DNA of 64,000 nt. Source: UBA970 sp049419605. Lineage in GTDB: Bacteria; Bacillota_I; Bacilli_A; RFN20; CAG-826. This document shows positions 1 to 9,474 of this stretch, piece after piece. Made by a program: the position numbers and the translations under genes. How positions within the stretch are numbered: position 1 is the first letter of the stretch; every line of letters begins with the position of its first letter. The notes beneath the pieces are model-generated. The model saw nothing but the letters and a program-made list of their open reading frames with translations, was not told the origin of the DNA and ran no database searches. The DNA lies in assembly GCA_049419605.1 (NCBI GenBank), contig JBMSKF010000003.1, positions 16,235 through 80,234 of the forward strand, in the 5' to 3' direction.

Positions 1-2364
1 AGGATGAATACCCTTTATCAAGGTGAGGGGAGCGATTAATCGCTGATCGACCATCATAAATTGAGTAGAAGGAGATTGAATGTTGGGGGGCGTTAAGGAT
101 ATTTTTAACGTTCTCAATTCATCTAAATAATTAAGCAGTTTGGTGTCGGAAGTACCAGCAGATGCATTCAAAATCGCAGCATAAAAAGCATGGGGGTAGT
201 AGGTTTTTAAATAAGCCATTTGATACGTTAGCGTCGCGTAGGCCACAGAATGAGATTTGTTAAATCCATAGTCGGCAAATTTAAGGATATGGTTATACAC
301 ACTTAACGCGTGATCTGCTTTATAACCCTTCGCAACCGCACCATCGATGAATGCCTGCTTTAAACTCAACATGACTTCATTATCTTTTTTAGAAATTGCT
401 CTTCTGAAATCATCCGCTTTTGCTAATGTAAATCCTGCCATCGTTTGAGCGATTTGCATGATTTGTTCTTGATAAATAATAATACCAAAGGTAGGATTCA
501 GAATCGGTTTTAATTGTTGGTCTAAATATGTAATGGGTTCTAATCCTTGTTTTCTTCTAGCATAGCTTTCGATATTATCCATCGGTCCTGGTCGATATAA
601 GGCAATTAAACTAACCAAATCATTGAAGCGATCCACTTGAATCGTTTTCATCGCTCGTTTCATTCCATCTGATTCAAGCTGAAAAATACCCATGTTTAAG
701 CCAGTTCTTAATAAACTATAGACTTGGGGATCTTCAAGATTGATTTCATTTAATTTAACTTGAATACCTTGGCGATGTAAGATTGCAAGACACGATTCAA
801 TGATACTTAAATTCTTTAAACCTAAAATATCAATCTTTAAATAACCTTGAGCTTCCAAATGATTCATTTCATATTGGGTAACTGTCTTATCACTTTGTTG
901 CAATAAAGGTAAGCTTTCAATTAACGGGGATTGATTTAAAATAATCCCGGCAGCGTGGATGCCTGGTTGGCGAATAAACCCTTCGATTTTATGGGCAAGC
1001 TTGACGATTTCAGCACATTCAGAATCTTCATCAAATAATTTTTGAAAAGCGGGCAATTTTTTATAAGCAGACCGTAAATCAAGTTTGCCATCTCCCAATG
1101 CTTTGGAAAGTAATTCAATGGAGGTGGTGGAGAATTTATAAATTTTACCGACATCACGAATCGCTTGTTTTGCTTGAATAGTTTGATAAGTAACGATATG
1201 GCTTACCCTATCAGCACCATATTTTTTGGTCAAATATTGAACAATTTTTTCGCGATCCTTATCGGCAAAATCGGTATCAATATCTGGCATCGTTTTTCTT
1301 GAAGGATTTAAAAAACGTTCAAATAATAATTGGTGAGGAATTGGATCAATATCGGTAATCCCTAAAGCGTAGGCAACTAAACTTCCGGGTGCTGAACCCC
1401 GACCAGGGCCTACTGGAATGTTTTGTTGTTTTGCATACTGAATAAAATCTGCCACGATCAAAAAGTAATCTGCAAAACCAAGATTTTCAATCATTGTCAG
1501 TTCTTGATCAAGTCTTTCTAAATACACGACTTGGGTGAAGTCGATTGGCCGATTTTGTAACCCCTCAATCGCTTTCTCTCTTAATAATGTTTGAGAATCT
1601 TTTCCGGGTTCGAAGGATAATAATTGTCCTCGTTTAATAAAAAAATTAAATTTGCATGCATTGCTAATGTTAACGGTTTCTATAATTTCTTGCGATGTAT
1701 ATAAACTTTCAACTTCAGAAGCAAAGGGTAAATAATGACGGCCATTCTTTTCTTTAATTTGGAGAGTCTCACTCTTTTGAATGGCTTTTAACATATCCAC
1801 AACAATTGCATCACTAGGTTTCCCATAAAGAATGTGGGGAAATGCAACGGTTGGATAGGTATATTGCTTAGCAAATTGGCGAAGGGATTGTAAGTTTTCT
1901 TGATTAGAGTCTGGATAGGATTCAATCCCAACATAAACCTTTTTAAGACCTTTTAATGAAGTTTGCAAATATAAAGCAATATCAGAAAACGATGAGGAAA
2001 AGATGGGACTTTGATCTGAAGAAATGACTGCAATCACATCATCACATCCGGAAGGAAATTGAAAGGTTTCAATTTGGTTGAGGTGGGCAGCTTGACTTAA
2101 CTTAATGAGCAAACGATACCCATCTTCATTTTTTGCAAAAAAAGTCACCAACATTTTGGAATAGGCAATATCTAAACCGATAATAGATTGGATTTGATTT
2201 TTTTTAGTTAAAGTTGCAAATTCCGGAACACCAAATAAAACTTGATAATCCGCTAGTCCAGCAATTGAATATTGTTTTTCTTTGAGTGAGGAAATAAGGC
2301 GGTCCATTGTGAAACCACTGGATAAAAAGGAATAAGAACTCGTAAGGTGAAGTGGGATGAACAA
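1..2364 (-). CDS. dnaE: DNA polymerase III alpha subunit, DnaE type (partial, C-terminus off the window)
   Basis: Replicative DNA polymerase of the C family. The frame is open from 2364 down to base 1, giving 788 residues, so the C-terminal part lies outside the window. GPGRGSAPGSL is at about residues 317-327, PDIDTDF with two catalytic aspartates at about 358-364, and KIDILGL with the probable third aspartate near 510. The N-terminus starts like a PHP domain, but the usual HLHxH metal motif reads PLHLTSSYS, so this PHP domain is probably not catalytic, as in many low-GC DnaE proteins. I chose the TTG start at 2364 because GAGGAG precedes it by 6 nt and the N-terminus then matches the family. 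It is last in a leftward run after ackA and nrnA, with a 63-bp gap. Confidence 0.95.
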   Translation of the reverse strand, partial: MFIPLHLTSSYSFLSSGFTMDRLISSLKEKQYSIAGLADYQVLFGVPEFATLTKKNQIQSIIGLDIAYSKMLVTFFAKNEDGYRLLIKLSQAAHLNQIETFQFPSGCDDVIAVISSDQSPIFSSSFSDIALYLQTSLKGLKKVYVGIESYPDSNQENLQSLRQFAKQYTYPTVAFPHILYGKPSDAIVVDMLKAIQKSETLQIKEKNGRHYLPFASEVESLYTSQEIIETVNISNACKFNFFIKRGQLLSFEPGKDSQTLLREKAIEGLQNRPIDFTQVVYLERLDQELTMIENLGFADYFLIVADFIQYAKQQNIPVGPGRGSAPGSLVAYALGITDIDPIPHQLLFERFLNPSRKTMPDIDTDFADKDREKIVQYLTKKYGADRVSHIVTYQTIQAKQAIRDVGKIYKFSTTSIELLSKALGDGKLDLRSAYKKLPAFQKLFDEDSECAEIVKLAHKIEGFIRQPGIHAAGIILNQSPLIESLPLLQQSDKTVTQYEMNHLEAQGYLKIDILGLKNLSIIESCLAILHRQGIQVKLNEINLEDPQVYSLLRTGLNMGIFQLESDGMKRAMKTIQVDRFNDLVSLIALYRPGPMDNIESYARRKQGLEPITYLDQQLKPILNPTFGIIIYQEQIMQIAQTMAGFTLAKADDFRRAISKKDNEVMLSLKQAFIDGAVAKGYKADHALSVYNHILKFADYGFNKSHSVAYATLTYQMAYLKTYYPHAFYAAILNASAGTSDTKLLNYLDELRTLKISLTPPNIQSPSTQFMMVDQRLIAPLTLIKGIHP

Positions 2365-2427
2365 GGGATTCTCCTCATTAGTAAAAGCATATCATAAACC
2401 GGACTTTACGTCATTGAAAAGATGCGA

Positions 2428-3411
2428 TTATTTCAATAAATTATCTAAATCGGCGATAAATTGTGGAAGTTGATCTAAACTCGATAATTTGCATCCACTA
2501 GCCTGGGCGTGTCCACCACCTTGATACTTTTGTGCGATGTGATTAATTTGAACTTTTTTACTTCGAATGGAAACGCGCCATACGTTGTCTTTAATGTCTT
2601 CAGAAATGGAACACCAAATATGAATATCTTTGATGTTGCTAAACATATTCACGTTATCTTTACCTTGAGAAGCAAGCATCCCTAAATCATTTTGTTCTTT
2701 GTGAGATAACACATAATAGGCAACACCATGTTTAGAAATTTGATAATGATTTAATAAATAGGCACTAATTTTTAAATCCTCAAGTGTTTTTTCATACATT
2801 TTTAAGTAAACATCATCATGAGCATTAATGCCTGTCTCTAATAACTTTTTTGCAATTTCGAACGTTTGAGGTGTGGTTGATTTATACATAAAACGACCCG
2901 AATCACCCGCGATACCAGAGTAAAAGAAAGTGGCTGTTTTTTTACTTAATTTATATTTTTTTCCATAAAAATCAATCATCTTCATCCATAATTCAGATGC
3001 TGCACAAGTTTCCGTTTCCACTAAGCAAATATCACCATAAGGATTCACATTAGGATGGTGATCCACTTTAATGATCATGCCTCCACGATCGAAACGCTTG
3101 TCATCAATGCGATCGATATTCGCGGTGTCTACCACCAAGCAAAGTGTTTTTTTATCAAAAAACTTATCAGAAACTTTTTGCATCTTAGGATAAAGTCTTG
3201 GAGTGAAAGTAGGATGATCTTCACCAACGACCTTCACTTGTTTAAGAGGGAAATTTTCTTTAATCCATGTGGCAACGCCCCATTGGGTACCAAGTGCATC
3301 AAAGTCAGGAATTACATGTCGAAAAACAACAATTTTTGGGTATTTTTTGATCGCGCTAAGAATGTCTTGGTAAAGTTTCGTATTATTGTTTTTATTGTTT
3401 AATAATTTCAT
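2428..3411 (-). CDS. nrnA: DHH-family oligoribonuclease / pAp phosphatase NrnA
   Basis: Cytoplasmic DHH/DHHA1 phosphoesterase of 327 residues, expected to degrade nanoRNAs of 2-5 nt and to dephosphorylate pAp. Metal-ligand motifs are present: HVIPDFDALG (His32, Asp36, Asp38), VVDTANIDRID near residue 95 and VDHHPN near 117. The C-terminal DHHA1 substrate loop GGGHAQASG lies near residue 300. The ATG at 3411 has AAAGGA upstream. The gene overlaps the end of ackA by 20 nt, which suggests coupled translation. Length and motifs fit NrnA of Firmicutes and mollicutes; substrate preference between pAp and nanoRNA cannot be read from the sequence. Confidence 0.93.
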   Translation of the reverse strand: MKLLNNKNNNTKLYQDILSAIKKYPKIVVFRHVIPDFDALGTQWGVATWIKENFPLKQVKVVGEDHPTFTPRLYPKMQKVSDKFFDKKTLCLVVDTANIDRIDDKRFDRGGMIIKVDHHPNVNPYGDICLVETETCAASELWMKMIDFYGKKYKLSKKTATFFYSGIAGDSGRFMYKSTTPQTFEIAKKLLETGINAHDDVYLKMYEKTLEDLKISAYLLNHYQISKHGVAYYVLSHKEQNDLGMLASQGKDNVNMFSNIKDIHIWCSISEDIKDNVWRVSIRSKKVQINHIAQKYQGGGHAQASGCKLSSLDQLPQFIADLDNLLK

Positions 3412-4585
3412 AAGTATCCTTTACAATCATGAGTTCTTCATTCGTTGGAATTACCATTCCCACCACTCGACTATTAGGTTTGGTGATGATTGCCACTTTG
3501 CCCCGAGTCGCCTTGTTAACGGTTTCGTCTTCAACGATTCCTAAAGCTTCTTTGATTTCCTCGAAAATCAAATGACGATAGAATCCAGAGTTTTCTCCAA
3601 TTCCTGCAGAAAATACCAGAACGTCAACGCCACCTAAACGTATGACATATTGCCCGATGAAATCTGCAATACGTCTCACAAACAATTGGTTCGTGAGTTG
3701 AACTTGGGCGTTACCTTCCAAATGGGCAGCTTCTAGATCCCGTGAATCAGAGGATAATTTAGACATTCCCAAAAAACCACTCTTTTTATTGAACATTTCA
3801 TAGACTGCTTCATGGCTCAATCCAGTTTTGACCGCAGCAAAATGCAATACACTTGGATCAATATCACCGGTTCTTGTTCCCATCATAATTCCACCTAAAG
3901 GAGTTAATCCCATTGATGTTGCGACTACTTTTCCATTTTTAATTGCAGTTAATGAAGCCCCAGAACCTAAATGCAGAGTAATAATTCTTGGATTTTTAAT
4001 GGATGTCAGATTTTTATAAACTTCCTGCATCAAAAATTTGTGAGACGTGCCGTGGAATCCATAACGTCTTAAATCATATTTTTCAAAGAGTTCATATGGG
4101 ATTGGAAATAAATAATCTTGAGCTTCCATAGTTTGATGAAAAGCAGTATCAAACACTGCAACATTTTTCACCTTTGGTAAGATAGCTTGAAAAGCTTCAA
4201 TACCACTTAAATTAGGACCATTATGTAATGGTGCTAATGGGATATATTCTCTGATTTTCTCAATAACTTCAGGGGTAATGATAACGCTCTTAAAAAAGTA
4301 TTTTCCACCTTGTACAACACGGTGGCCAACCCCTTTTATTTCATCAAATGATGCAATCACTTTTTTTTCAATTAAGTACTTTAATAAAAGCGAGACACCC
4401 GATTGATGGTTTGCAATTGGAGTATCTATACTAAATTTTTCTTGACCAATCGTTAATTGAAAGGTCCCTTTAACCTGACCAATACGATCCGCCATTCCTG
4501 AGCAAATCATAGTCTCAGAAGGCATATCATAAAGTTTAAACTTTAGGCTACTACTACCTGCATTAACGGCGATAAATTTATTCAT
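3392..4585 (-). CDS. ackA: Acetate kinase
   Basis: Converts acetyl phosphate and ADP to acetate and ATP, the substrate-level phosphorylation step typical of fermentative mollicutes. The 397-residue length is normal. ASKHA motifs are all present: N-terminal VNAGSSSLKFKLYD, TAFHQTM, YGFHGTSHKF, HLGSGASL and GGIMMGTRTGDIDPS. The ATG at 4585 gives the family N-terminus exactly (MNKFIAVNAGSSS). It is the first gene of the leftward ackA-nrnA-dnaE run and is divergent from glgB. Phosphotransacetylase (pta), its usual partner, is not in this window. Confidence 0.97.
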   Translation of the reverse strand: MNKFIAVNAGSSSLKFKLYDMPSETMICSGMADRIGQVKGTFQLTIGQEKFSIDTPIANHQSGVSLLLKYLIEKKVIASFDEIKGVGHRVVQGGKYFFKSVIITPEVIEKIREYIPLAPLHNGPNLSGIEAFQAILPKVKNVAVFDTAFHQTMEAQDYLFPIPYELFEKYDLRRYGFHGTSHKFLMQEVYKNLTSIKNPRIITLHLGSGASLTAIKNGKVVATSMGLTPLGGIMMGTRTGDIDPSVLHFAAVKTGLSHEAVYEMFNKKSGFLGMSKLSSDSRDLEAAHLEGNAQVQLTNQLFVRRIADFIGQYVIRLGGVDVLVFSAGIGENSGFYRHLIFEEIKEALGIVEDETVNKATRGKVAIITKPNSRVVGMVIPTNEELMIVKDTYEIIKQ

Positions 4586-4609
4586 GAATTCGTGATTCTT
4601 TCCTTTAGA

Positions 4610-4615
4610 ATTATA
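4610..4615 (-). promoter_or_regulatory. Putative -10 box of the ackA-nrnA-dnaE unit
   Basis: TATAAT on the minus strand, 24 nt before the ackA ATG, which leaves a leader of about 17 nt. AAAGGA at 4601-4606 would be a distant ribosome binding site (15 nt from the start). No clear -35 is seen. This box and the glgB -10 lie back to back in the 102-bp divergent spacer. Confidence 0.55.
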
Positions 4616-4674
4616 ACGAAATTTCTCTCAACATGGAATGACAACTTTCCTACATTCAAAAAAAGGAAAAGCAG

Positions 4675-4680
4675 TATAAT
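4675..4680 (+). promoter_or_regulatory. Putative -10 box of glgB, leaderless arrangement
   Basis: Perfect TATAAT followed by only 7 nt before the glgB ATG. Transcription should start at or next to the start codon, so there is no room for a ribosome binding site. No good -35 is visible. Confidence 0.55.
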
Positions 4681-4687
4681 TATATTA

Positions 4688-6553
4688 ATGAAGACTAAAG
4701 AGATTATCGACCACTTTTTTAACTTCGGTTCCTTCGAAGCTTATCAATATTTTGGTGTGCATCCTGAAACCAGGATGATTAATCAAAAGAAAATAGATGG
4801 TTTTGTTTTTCGTTTATATGCACCGAACGCTAGTGAGGTTTATGTAGTTGGTGAATTTAATCAATGGAATGAAAATAAAAACCCAATGCAAAAAATTCAT
4901 GATTGGGGTATCTTTGAAGCTTTTTTAACGAACTGCAAAGTTGGTGATAAGTACAAATTCAAGTTTAAAAATGTCTATGGTATTCATGTACAAAAAGCTG
5001 ATCCTTACGCTTTTGGTGCGGAGGTTAGACCACAAACTGCCAGCATTATCACCGATTACAACGGATATGAATGGCATGATGAACCTTATCTAAAACAAAG
5101 AACGCGTAATTTTGATCGGCCAATGTCCATTTATGAAGTGCATTTTGGAAGTTGGAAAAAACCTGATAACAAAGAATTCTTTACATATGAGGAAATGGCA
5201 CAAGAACTCATTCCTTATGTAAAAACACATGGTTTTACTCACATAGAAATTATGCCATTAACGCAACACCCTTTTGATGGTTCCTGGGGTTATCAAACAA
5301 CTGGTTTTCATGCGGCAGATTCACGTTATGGACCTTTGAAAGGTTTGATGAAATTTGTCGATCTTTGTCACCAAGAAAATATTGGTGTTATTCTTGATTT
5401 TGTCATTGTCCATTTTGCAAGCGATGGATTTGGTCTACATGAATTTGATGGCAGTAAGTTGTATGAATATTTTGATCCAAAAAGAACTTATTCTCAATGG
5501 GGCTCTCCCCAATTTGATCTTGGAAAACCTGTTGTAAGAAGTTTGTTATTTAGTAGCATTAATTATTTTCTTACGATGTTTCATCTAGATGGCATTCGTA
5601 TTGATGCAGTCAGCAATATTGTGTATTGGGATGGAAATTCTCAACAAGGCGAAAACAGTTCTGGCATAGCATTTATCAAGGATTTAAACTATTTTATTCA
5701 TCGTTATCATCCGACGGTAATGACAATTGCTGAAGACTCAACAGCCTTCAGCGGGGTGACTCGAGCAGTTGAACATGGTGGATTAGGTTTTGATTATAAA
5801 TGGGATATGGGTTGGATGAATGACACCCTCAAATATTATGGTGTTGATTTTATTTATAAATATTACGATCATCATAAATTAACTTTTTCCATGCATTATT
5901 TTTATTCAGACAATTTTATGCTTCCTTTATCTCACGATGAAGTTGTCCATGGTAAAGGCACCATCATTAACAAAATGTGGGGCAACTATGATGAAAAGTT
6001 TGCGCTTTTGAGAAATCTTTATACCTATCAATGGATGCATCCTGGCAAAAAACTGACCTTTATGGGTAATGAATTTGCTTCATTTGATGAATGGAATGAA
6101 AAAAAATCGTTGCCTTGGTTCTTTACTCAATTTCCCAAACATGATTCAATCCGTCAATTATTGAAGGATTTAAATGCTTTATATTATAAAGAAGAGGCTT
6201 TACATGTTGAAGAGCATAATCCAGCGCATTTTCGCTGGTTAATGGTAGATAATCGCAATGACAATGTGTACGCTTTTGAAAGAAAAGTTAAAAATTCTTC
6301 ATTCATCGTTGTTTTAAATATGAAAGGTAACTACTATAATAGTTATGATATTGGGGTCTTTGATTCAGGAACCTATCAAGAAGTCTTGAACACAGATCAC
6401 GAAATCTATAGCGGATGGTATCGCATCAATCCTGCTCCTTTGAAGACAAAACCTATTCAAGGACCAGAAGGGCGACCTTCCACATTAACGTTGACAATTG
6501 GTTCATTTGCCGCCATCGTATTAAAAAAAATAAGCGATCCTATCGCCAAATAA
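4688..6553 (+). CDS. glgB: 1,4-alpha-glucan branching enzyme (GH13)
   Basis: Introduces alpha-1,6 branches into glycogen. The protein has 621 residues: an N-terminal CBM48-like domain (roughly 30-120), a GH13 barrel, and a C-terminal beta domain. Visible catalytic residues are nucleophile Asp306 in DGIRIDAVSN, acid/base Glu349 in IAEDST, and the region IV pair His416-Asp417 in SHDEVVHGKG. The ATG at 4688 was chosen over a longer frame because the upstream codons are not family-like and contain the promoter. The gene is 16 nt from glgP, so branching and phosphorolysis are coupled in one unit. GlgA and GlgC are not in the window. Confidence 0.95.
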   Translation: MKTKEIIDHFFNFGSFEAYQYFGVHPETRMINQKKIDGFVFRLYAPNASEVYVVGEFNQWNENKNPMQKIHDWGIFEAFLTNCKVGDKYKFKFKNVYGIHVQKADPYAFGAEVRPQTASIITDYNGYEWHDEPYLKQRTRNFDRPMSIYEVHFGSWKKPDNKEFFTYEEMAQELIPYVKTHGFTHIEIMPLTQHPFDGSWGYQTTGFHAADSRYGPLKGLMKFVDLCHQENIGVILDFVIVHFASDGFGLHEFDGSKLYEYFDPKRTYSQWGSPQFDLGKPVVRSLLFSSINYFLTMFHLDGIRIDAVSNIVYWDGNSQQGENSSGIAFIKDLNYFIHRYHPTVMTIAEDSTAFSGVTRAVEHGGLGFDYKWDMGWMNDTLKYYGVDFIYKYYDHHKLTFSMHYFYSDNFMLPLSHDEVVHGKGTIINKMWGNYDEKFALLRNLYTYQWMHPGKKLTFMGNEFASFDEWNEKKSLPWFFTQFPKHDSIRQLLKDLNALYYKEEALHVEEHNPAHFRWLMVDNRNDNVYAFERKVKNSSFIVVLNMKGNYYNSYDIGVFDSGTYQEVLNTDHEIYSGWYRINPAPLKTKPIQGPEGRPSTLTLTIGSFAAIVLKKISDPIAK

Positions 6554-6569
6554 AAGGAGTCTGACCACT

Positions 6570-8975
6570 ATGTTTAAGACAAAAGATCAATTTAAACAAA
6601 TTTTTCTTGAGCGTTTAGAGTCGAAATTCGGACGTAATGTCCAAGATAGTCATATTACAGAAAGATATGAAATTATTGGCCATATGATCAGAGACTATGC
6701 CGGTGCCAATCTAAAAAATTTAAGAACAACTGATAACCAAAAACATCCTCGGCAATTAATATACTTCTCCATGGAATTTCTCATTGGGAAGTTAATGCTT
6801 AGCAATTTACAAAATTTAGGTATCTATGACATTGTTGATGCTGGTTTAAAAGATCTAAATCTATCCTTACAAGAATTAATTGATATGGAAATGGATGCAG
6901 GTTTAGGTAATGGTGGCCTAGGCCGTTTAGCAGCTTGTTTTTTAGATTCAATCGCTTCACTCGGTTATGCTGGCCATGGTAACACGATTCGATATGATTA
7001 TGGTTTTTTCAAACAAAAGATTGTGAATGGTAAGCAAAATGAGGTCCCCGATATTTGGTTAAAAAATGGCAACATTTGGGAAGTTAAAAACCTTAAGCAT
7101 GCTGTTGATGTTAAATTTTACGGCCATGCTGAAACGTATTTAAAACCAGAAGGTGGTTATGCCATTCGCACAGTCAATGCTTTGAATGTAAGAGCAGTCC
7201 CGTATGATATGGCCGTGGTCGGATATCGTAACAATGTTACAAACAATCTTCGATTATGGTCCGCTGAACCTACCGAAGAAAACATTCCTAGCAACCAAAA
7301 TTTCAAAGAATACCTCCAGACCGTAAAAGAAATCACTCATGGTTTATATCCGGATGATTCAACGGAACAAGGAAAGATTCTGCGTTTAAGACAACATTAC
7401 TTTCTAGTTTCTGCAGGATTACAATCGGTCATTGCTTCCCATTATCGTCGTTTCAAACGTGTGGATAATGTTGCAGATTATTTTGTATTCCAACTCAATG
7501 ACACTCATCCCATTTTAGCGATCCCTGAATTCATGCGCATTATGATGGATGATTATGGCCAACCGTGGGATGCAGCGTGGAAACAATTAACCCATTGTAT
7601 GGCGTATACAAATCATACTGTCATGGCTGAAGCCTTAGAAAAATGGCCAGTTCATTACATGCAACCTTTACTCCCAAGAATCTTTATGATCATCGAAGAA
7701 ATTCATCGTAGAAGTCAATTAGAATTTTCACAAAAACATCTTTCAGAAGACGCGAGACGAAATATGGCCATCATCAAAGATGGCATGGTTTATATGGCTA
7801 ATCTTGCGATTTACTCGACCTTCTCTACGAATGGGGTGGCGGCATTACATACCGATATTTTAAAAGCCGATACTTTCAAGGACTATTTTCAACTTTACCC
7901 TGAAAGGTTTAATAACAAGACGAATGGTATTACTCACCGTCGATGGATGATGTACAGTAATCCTTCCTTAGCATCAGCAATTACTAAACGTATTGGTGAA
8001 AGCTGGAAAACGCAACCTCAACATTTAGAAAAATTATTAGCCTATCAAGATGATGTTAGTTTACAAACTGAATTAGCCAATATTAAGCTAGAAAATAAAA
8101 AGAAACTTGCTGTATTTTTAAAGTCTCATCAACAAGTCGACTTAAATGTTGAAACTATTTTTGATGTACAAATTAAGAGACTTCATGCTTATAAGCGTCA
8201 ACTCATGAATATTTTTCATATCATGTATCTCTATCAAAAAATGAAACAAGATCGAGGTTACCGCATCCCTCCTCGTACCTTTTTGTTTGGTGCTAAGGCG
8301 GCTCCTAGCTATTTCTACGCTAAAAAAATCATTGAGTTAATTCATGCAGTTGCAAAAGTCGTCAATCAAGATCCTGAAATTAACCCCTATTTAAGAGTGG
8401 TTTTTGTGGAAAATTATGGCGTATCCATTTCGGAAAAAATGATTCCAGCATCCGATATTTCCGAACAAATTTCCACTGCAGGTAAAGAAGCTTCTGGAAC
8501 CGGCAATATGAAATTTATGATGAATGGTGCAATTACATTAGGAACCTTAGATGGAGCGAATGTAGAAATTGCAGATTTAGTTGGCTCAGAAAACTGCGTT
8601 ATCTTCGGTATGAAGGTTGATCAAGTGAATGCCCTTTACCAAAACCGAACTTATCGGGCATGGGATATGTATACCCAATTTCCACACCTCAAAGCAATCA
8701 TCGATTCTTTAATTGATGGTACTTGGTCAGAAGGTAATTTAGAAACATTCCGACCCATCTTTGATGAAATCATGCATCGCAATGATGAATACTTTGTCTT
8801 AAAAGACTTTGATGCATATGCCGCTGCACAAGAAAAAATTGCCAACCTTTATCTACAAAGCAAAACCTGGCAAAAAATGGCGATTGTTAATATTGCTAAA
8901 TCTGGTTTCTTTTCCACCGATCGAACAATTCAACAATATGTCGATGATATTTGGAGATTAAAAAAAATTATATGA
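6570..8975 (+). CDS. glgP: Glycogen/alpha-glucan phosphorylase
   Basis: GT35 enzyme of 801 residues, releasing glucose-1-phosphate from alpha-1,4-glucans. The N-terminal GLGNGGLGRLAACFLDS motif and the PLP-site motif EASGTGNMKFMMNGA (Lys648 predicted to carry pyridoxal phosphate) are intact. The ATG at 6570 follows AAAGGAG. Its stop overlaps the start of the dUTPase gene (ATGA), which suggests read-through into a longer operon. Whether the physiological substrate is stored glycogen or imported maltodextrin cannot be decided here. Confidence 0.96.
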   Translation: MFKTKDQFKQIFLERLESKFGRNVQDSHITERYEIIGHMIRDYAGANLKNLRTTDNQKHPRQLIYFSMEFLIGKLMLSNLQNLGIYDIVDAGLKDLNLSLQELIDMEMDAGLGNGGLGRLAACFLDSIASLGYAGHGNTIRYDYGFFKQKIVNGKQNEVPDIWLKNGNIWEVKNLKHAVDVKFYGHAETYLKPEGGYAIRTVNALNVRAVPYDMAVVGYRNNVTNNLRLWSAEPTEENIPSNQNFKEYLQTVKEITHGLYPDDSTEQGKILRLRQHYFLVSAGLQSVIASHYRRFKRVDNVADYFVFQLNDTHPILAIPEFMRIMMDDYGQPWDAAWKQLTHCMAYTNHTVMAEALEKWPVHYMQPLLPRIFMIIEEIHRRSQLEFSQKHLSEDARRNMAIIKDGMVYMANLAIYSTFSTNGVAALHTDILKADTFKDYFQLYPERFNNKTNGITHRRWMMYSNPSLASAITKRIGESWKTQPQHLEKLLAYQDDVSLQTELANIKLENKKKLAVFLKSHQQVDLNVETIFDVQIKRLHAYKRQLMNIFHIMYLYQKMKQDRGYRIPPRTFLFGAKAAPSYFYAKKIIELIHAVAKVVNQDPEINPYLRVVFVENYGVSISEKMIPASDISEQISTAGKEASGTGNMKFMMNGAITLGTLDGANVEIADLVGSENCVIFGMKVDQVNALYQNRTYRAWDMYTQFPHLKAIIDSLIDGTWSEGNLETFRPIFDEIMHRNDEYFVLKDFDAYAAAQEKIANLYLQSKTWQKMAIVNIAKSGFFSTDRTIQQYVDDIWRLKKII

Positions 8976-9463
8976 CCATCAATCTCAAACCTTTAGTTTT
9001 TGAACAAAGTAAGTTAGATGCCCATATCCAATCCCAGCATCAAGTCACCTATCAAAGTACGCGTGAAAAACGAATATTAGCGTTACTTGTTGAAGTGGGT
9101 GAAATGATTAATGAAACAAAGACCTTTAAATTTTGGTCGAAGAAACCAAGTGCAGAAAAAGCAATTATCCTTGATGAATATGCTGATGGACTTCATTTTT
9201 TATTATCCTTAGGTATTGAAGTGCAATCGCAAAAAATGAATTATGAAATTCATACCCCAACTGTCACGCTTACCCAAGCAACCATTTTGGTCTTTGAACA
9301 AATCACAGAGCTTTCTAAACACTGGCATGTTAAGCATTTAGAAAATGCATTTCAAGCTTATTTAAATTTGATGCCACTATTAGGTTTTAGTGCTGAAGAT
9401 GTTGTTGAAGCCTATTTCAAAAAGCTCGGTGTTAACTATACTAGACAACAAAATGCATATTAA
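8972..9463 (+). CDS. Dimeric dUTPase-like protein (all-alpha NTP pyrophosphatase)
   Basis: A 163-residue protein of the MazG/dimeric dUTPase superfamily, expected to hydrolyse dUTP to dUMP and keep uracil out of DNA. The metal-binding signature is readable: EVGEMINE, then FKFWSKK, then LDEYADGLHFLLSLG, an order typical of dimeric dUTPases seen in phages and some Firmicutes and unlike the trimeric beta-fold enzyme. I take the ATG at 8972, which overlaps the glgP stop, instead of an upstream TTG inside glgP. Nucleotide specificity (dUTP versus dCTP or other NTPs) is inferred from the family. Confidence 0.85.
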   Translation: MTINLKPLVFEQSKLDAHIQSQHQVTYQSTREKRILALLVEVGEMINETKTFKFWSKKPSAEKAIILDEYADGLHFLLSLGIEVQSQKMNYEIHTPTVTLTQATILVFEQITELSKHWHVKHLENAFQAYLNLMPLLGFSAEDVVEAYFKKLGVNYTRQQNAY

Positions 9464-9474
9464 GGGAGAATACA

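Noticed and set aside
3055..3402. A 115-codon plus-strand frame opposite nrnA.
   Set aside because: It is antisense to conserved DHH motifs, has no ribosome binding site, and the encoded sequence has no recognisable pattern.
8951..8971. A TTG start for the dUTPase seven codons upstream of the chosen ATG.
   Set aside because: It lies inside glgP without a ribosome binding site; the ATGA overlap at 8972 is the common coupling arrangement here.
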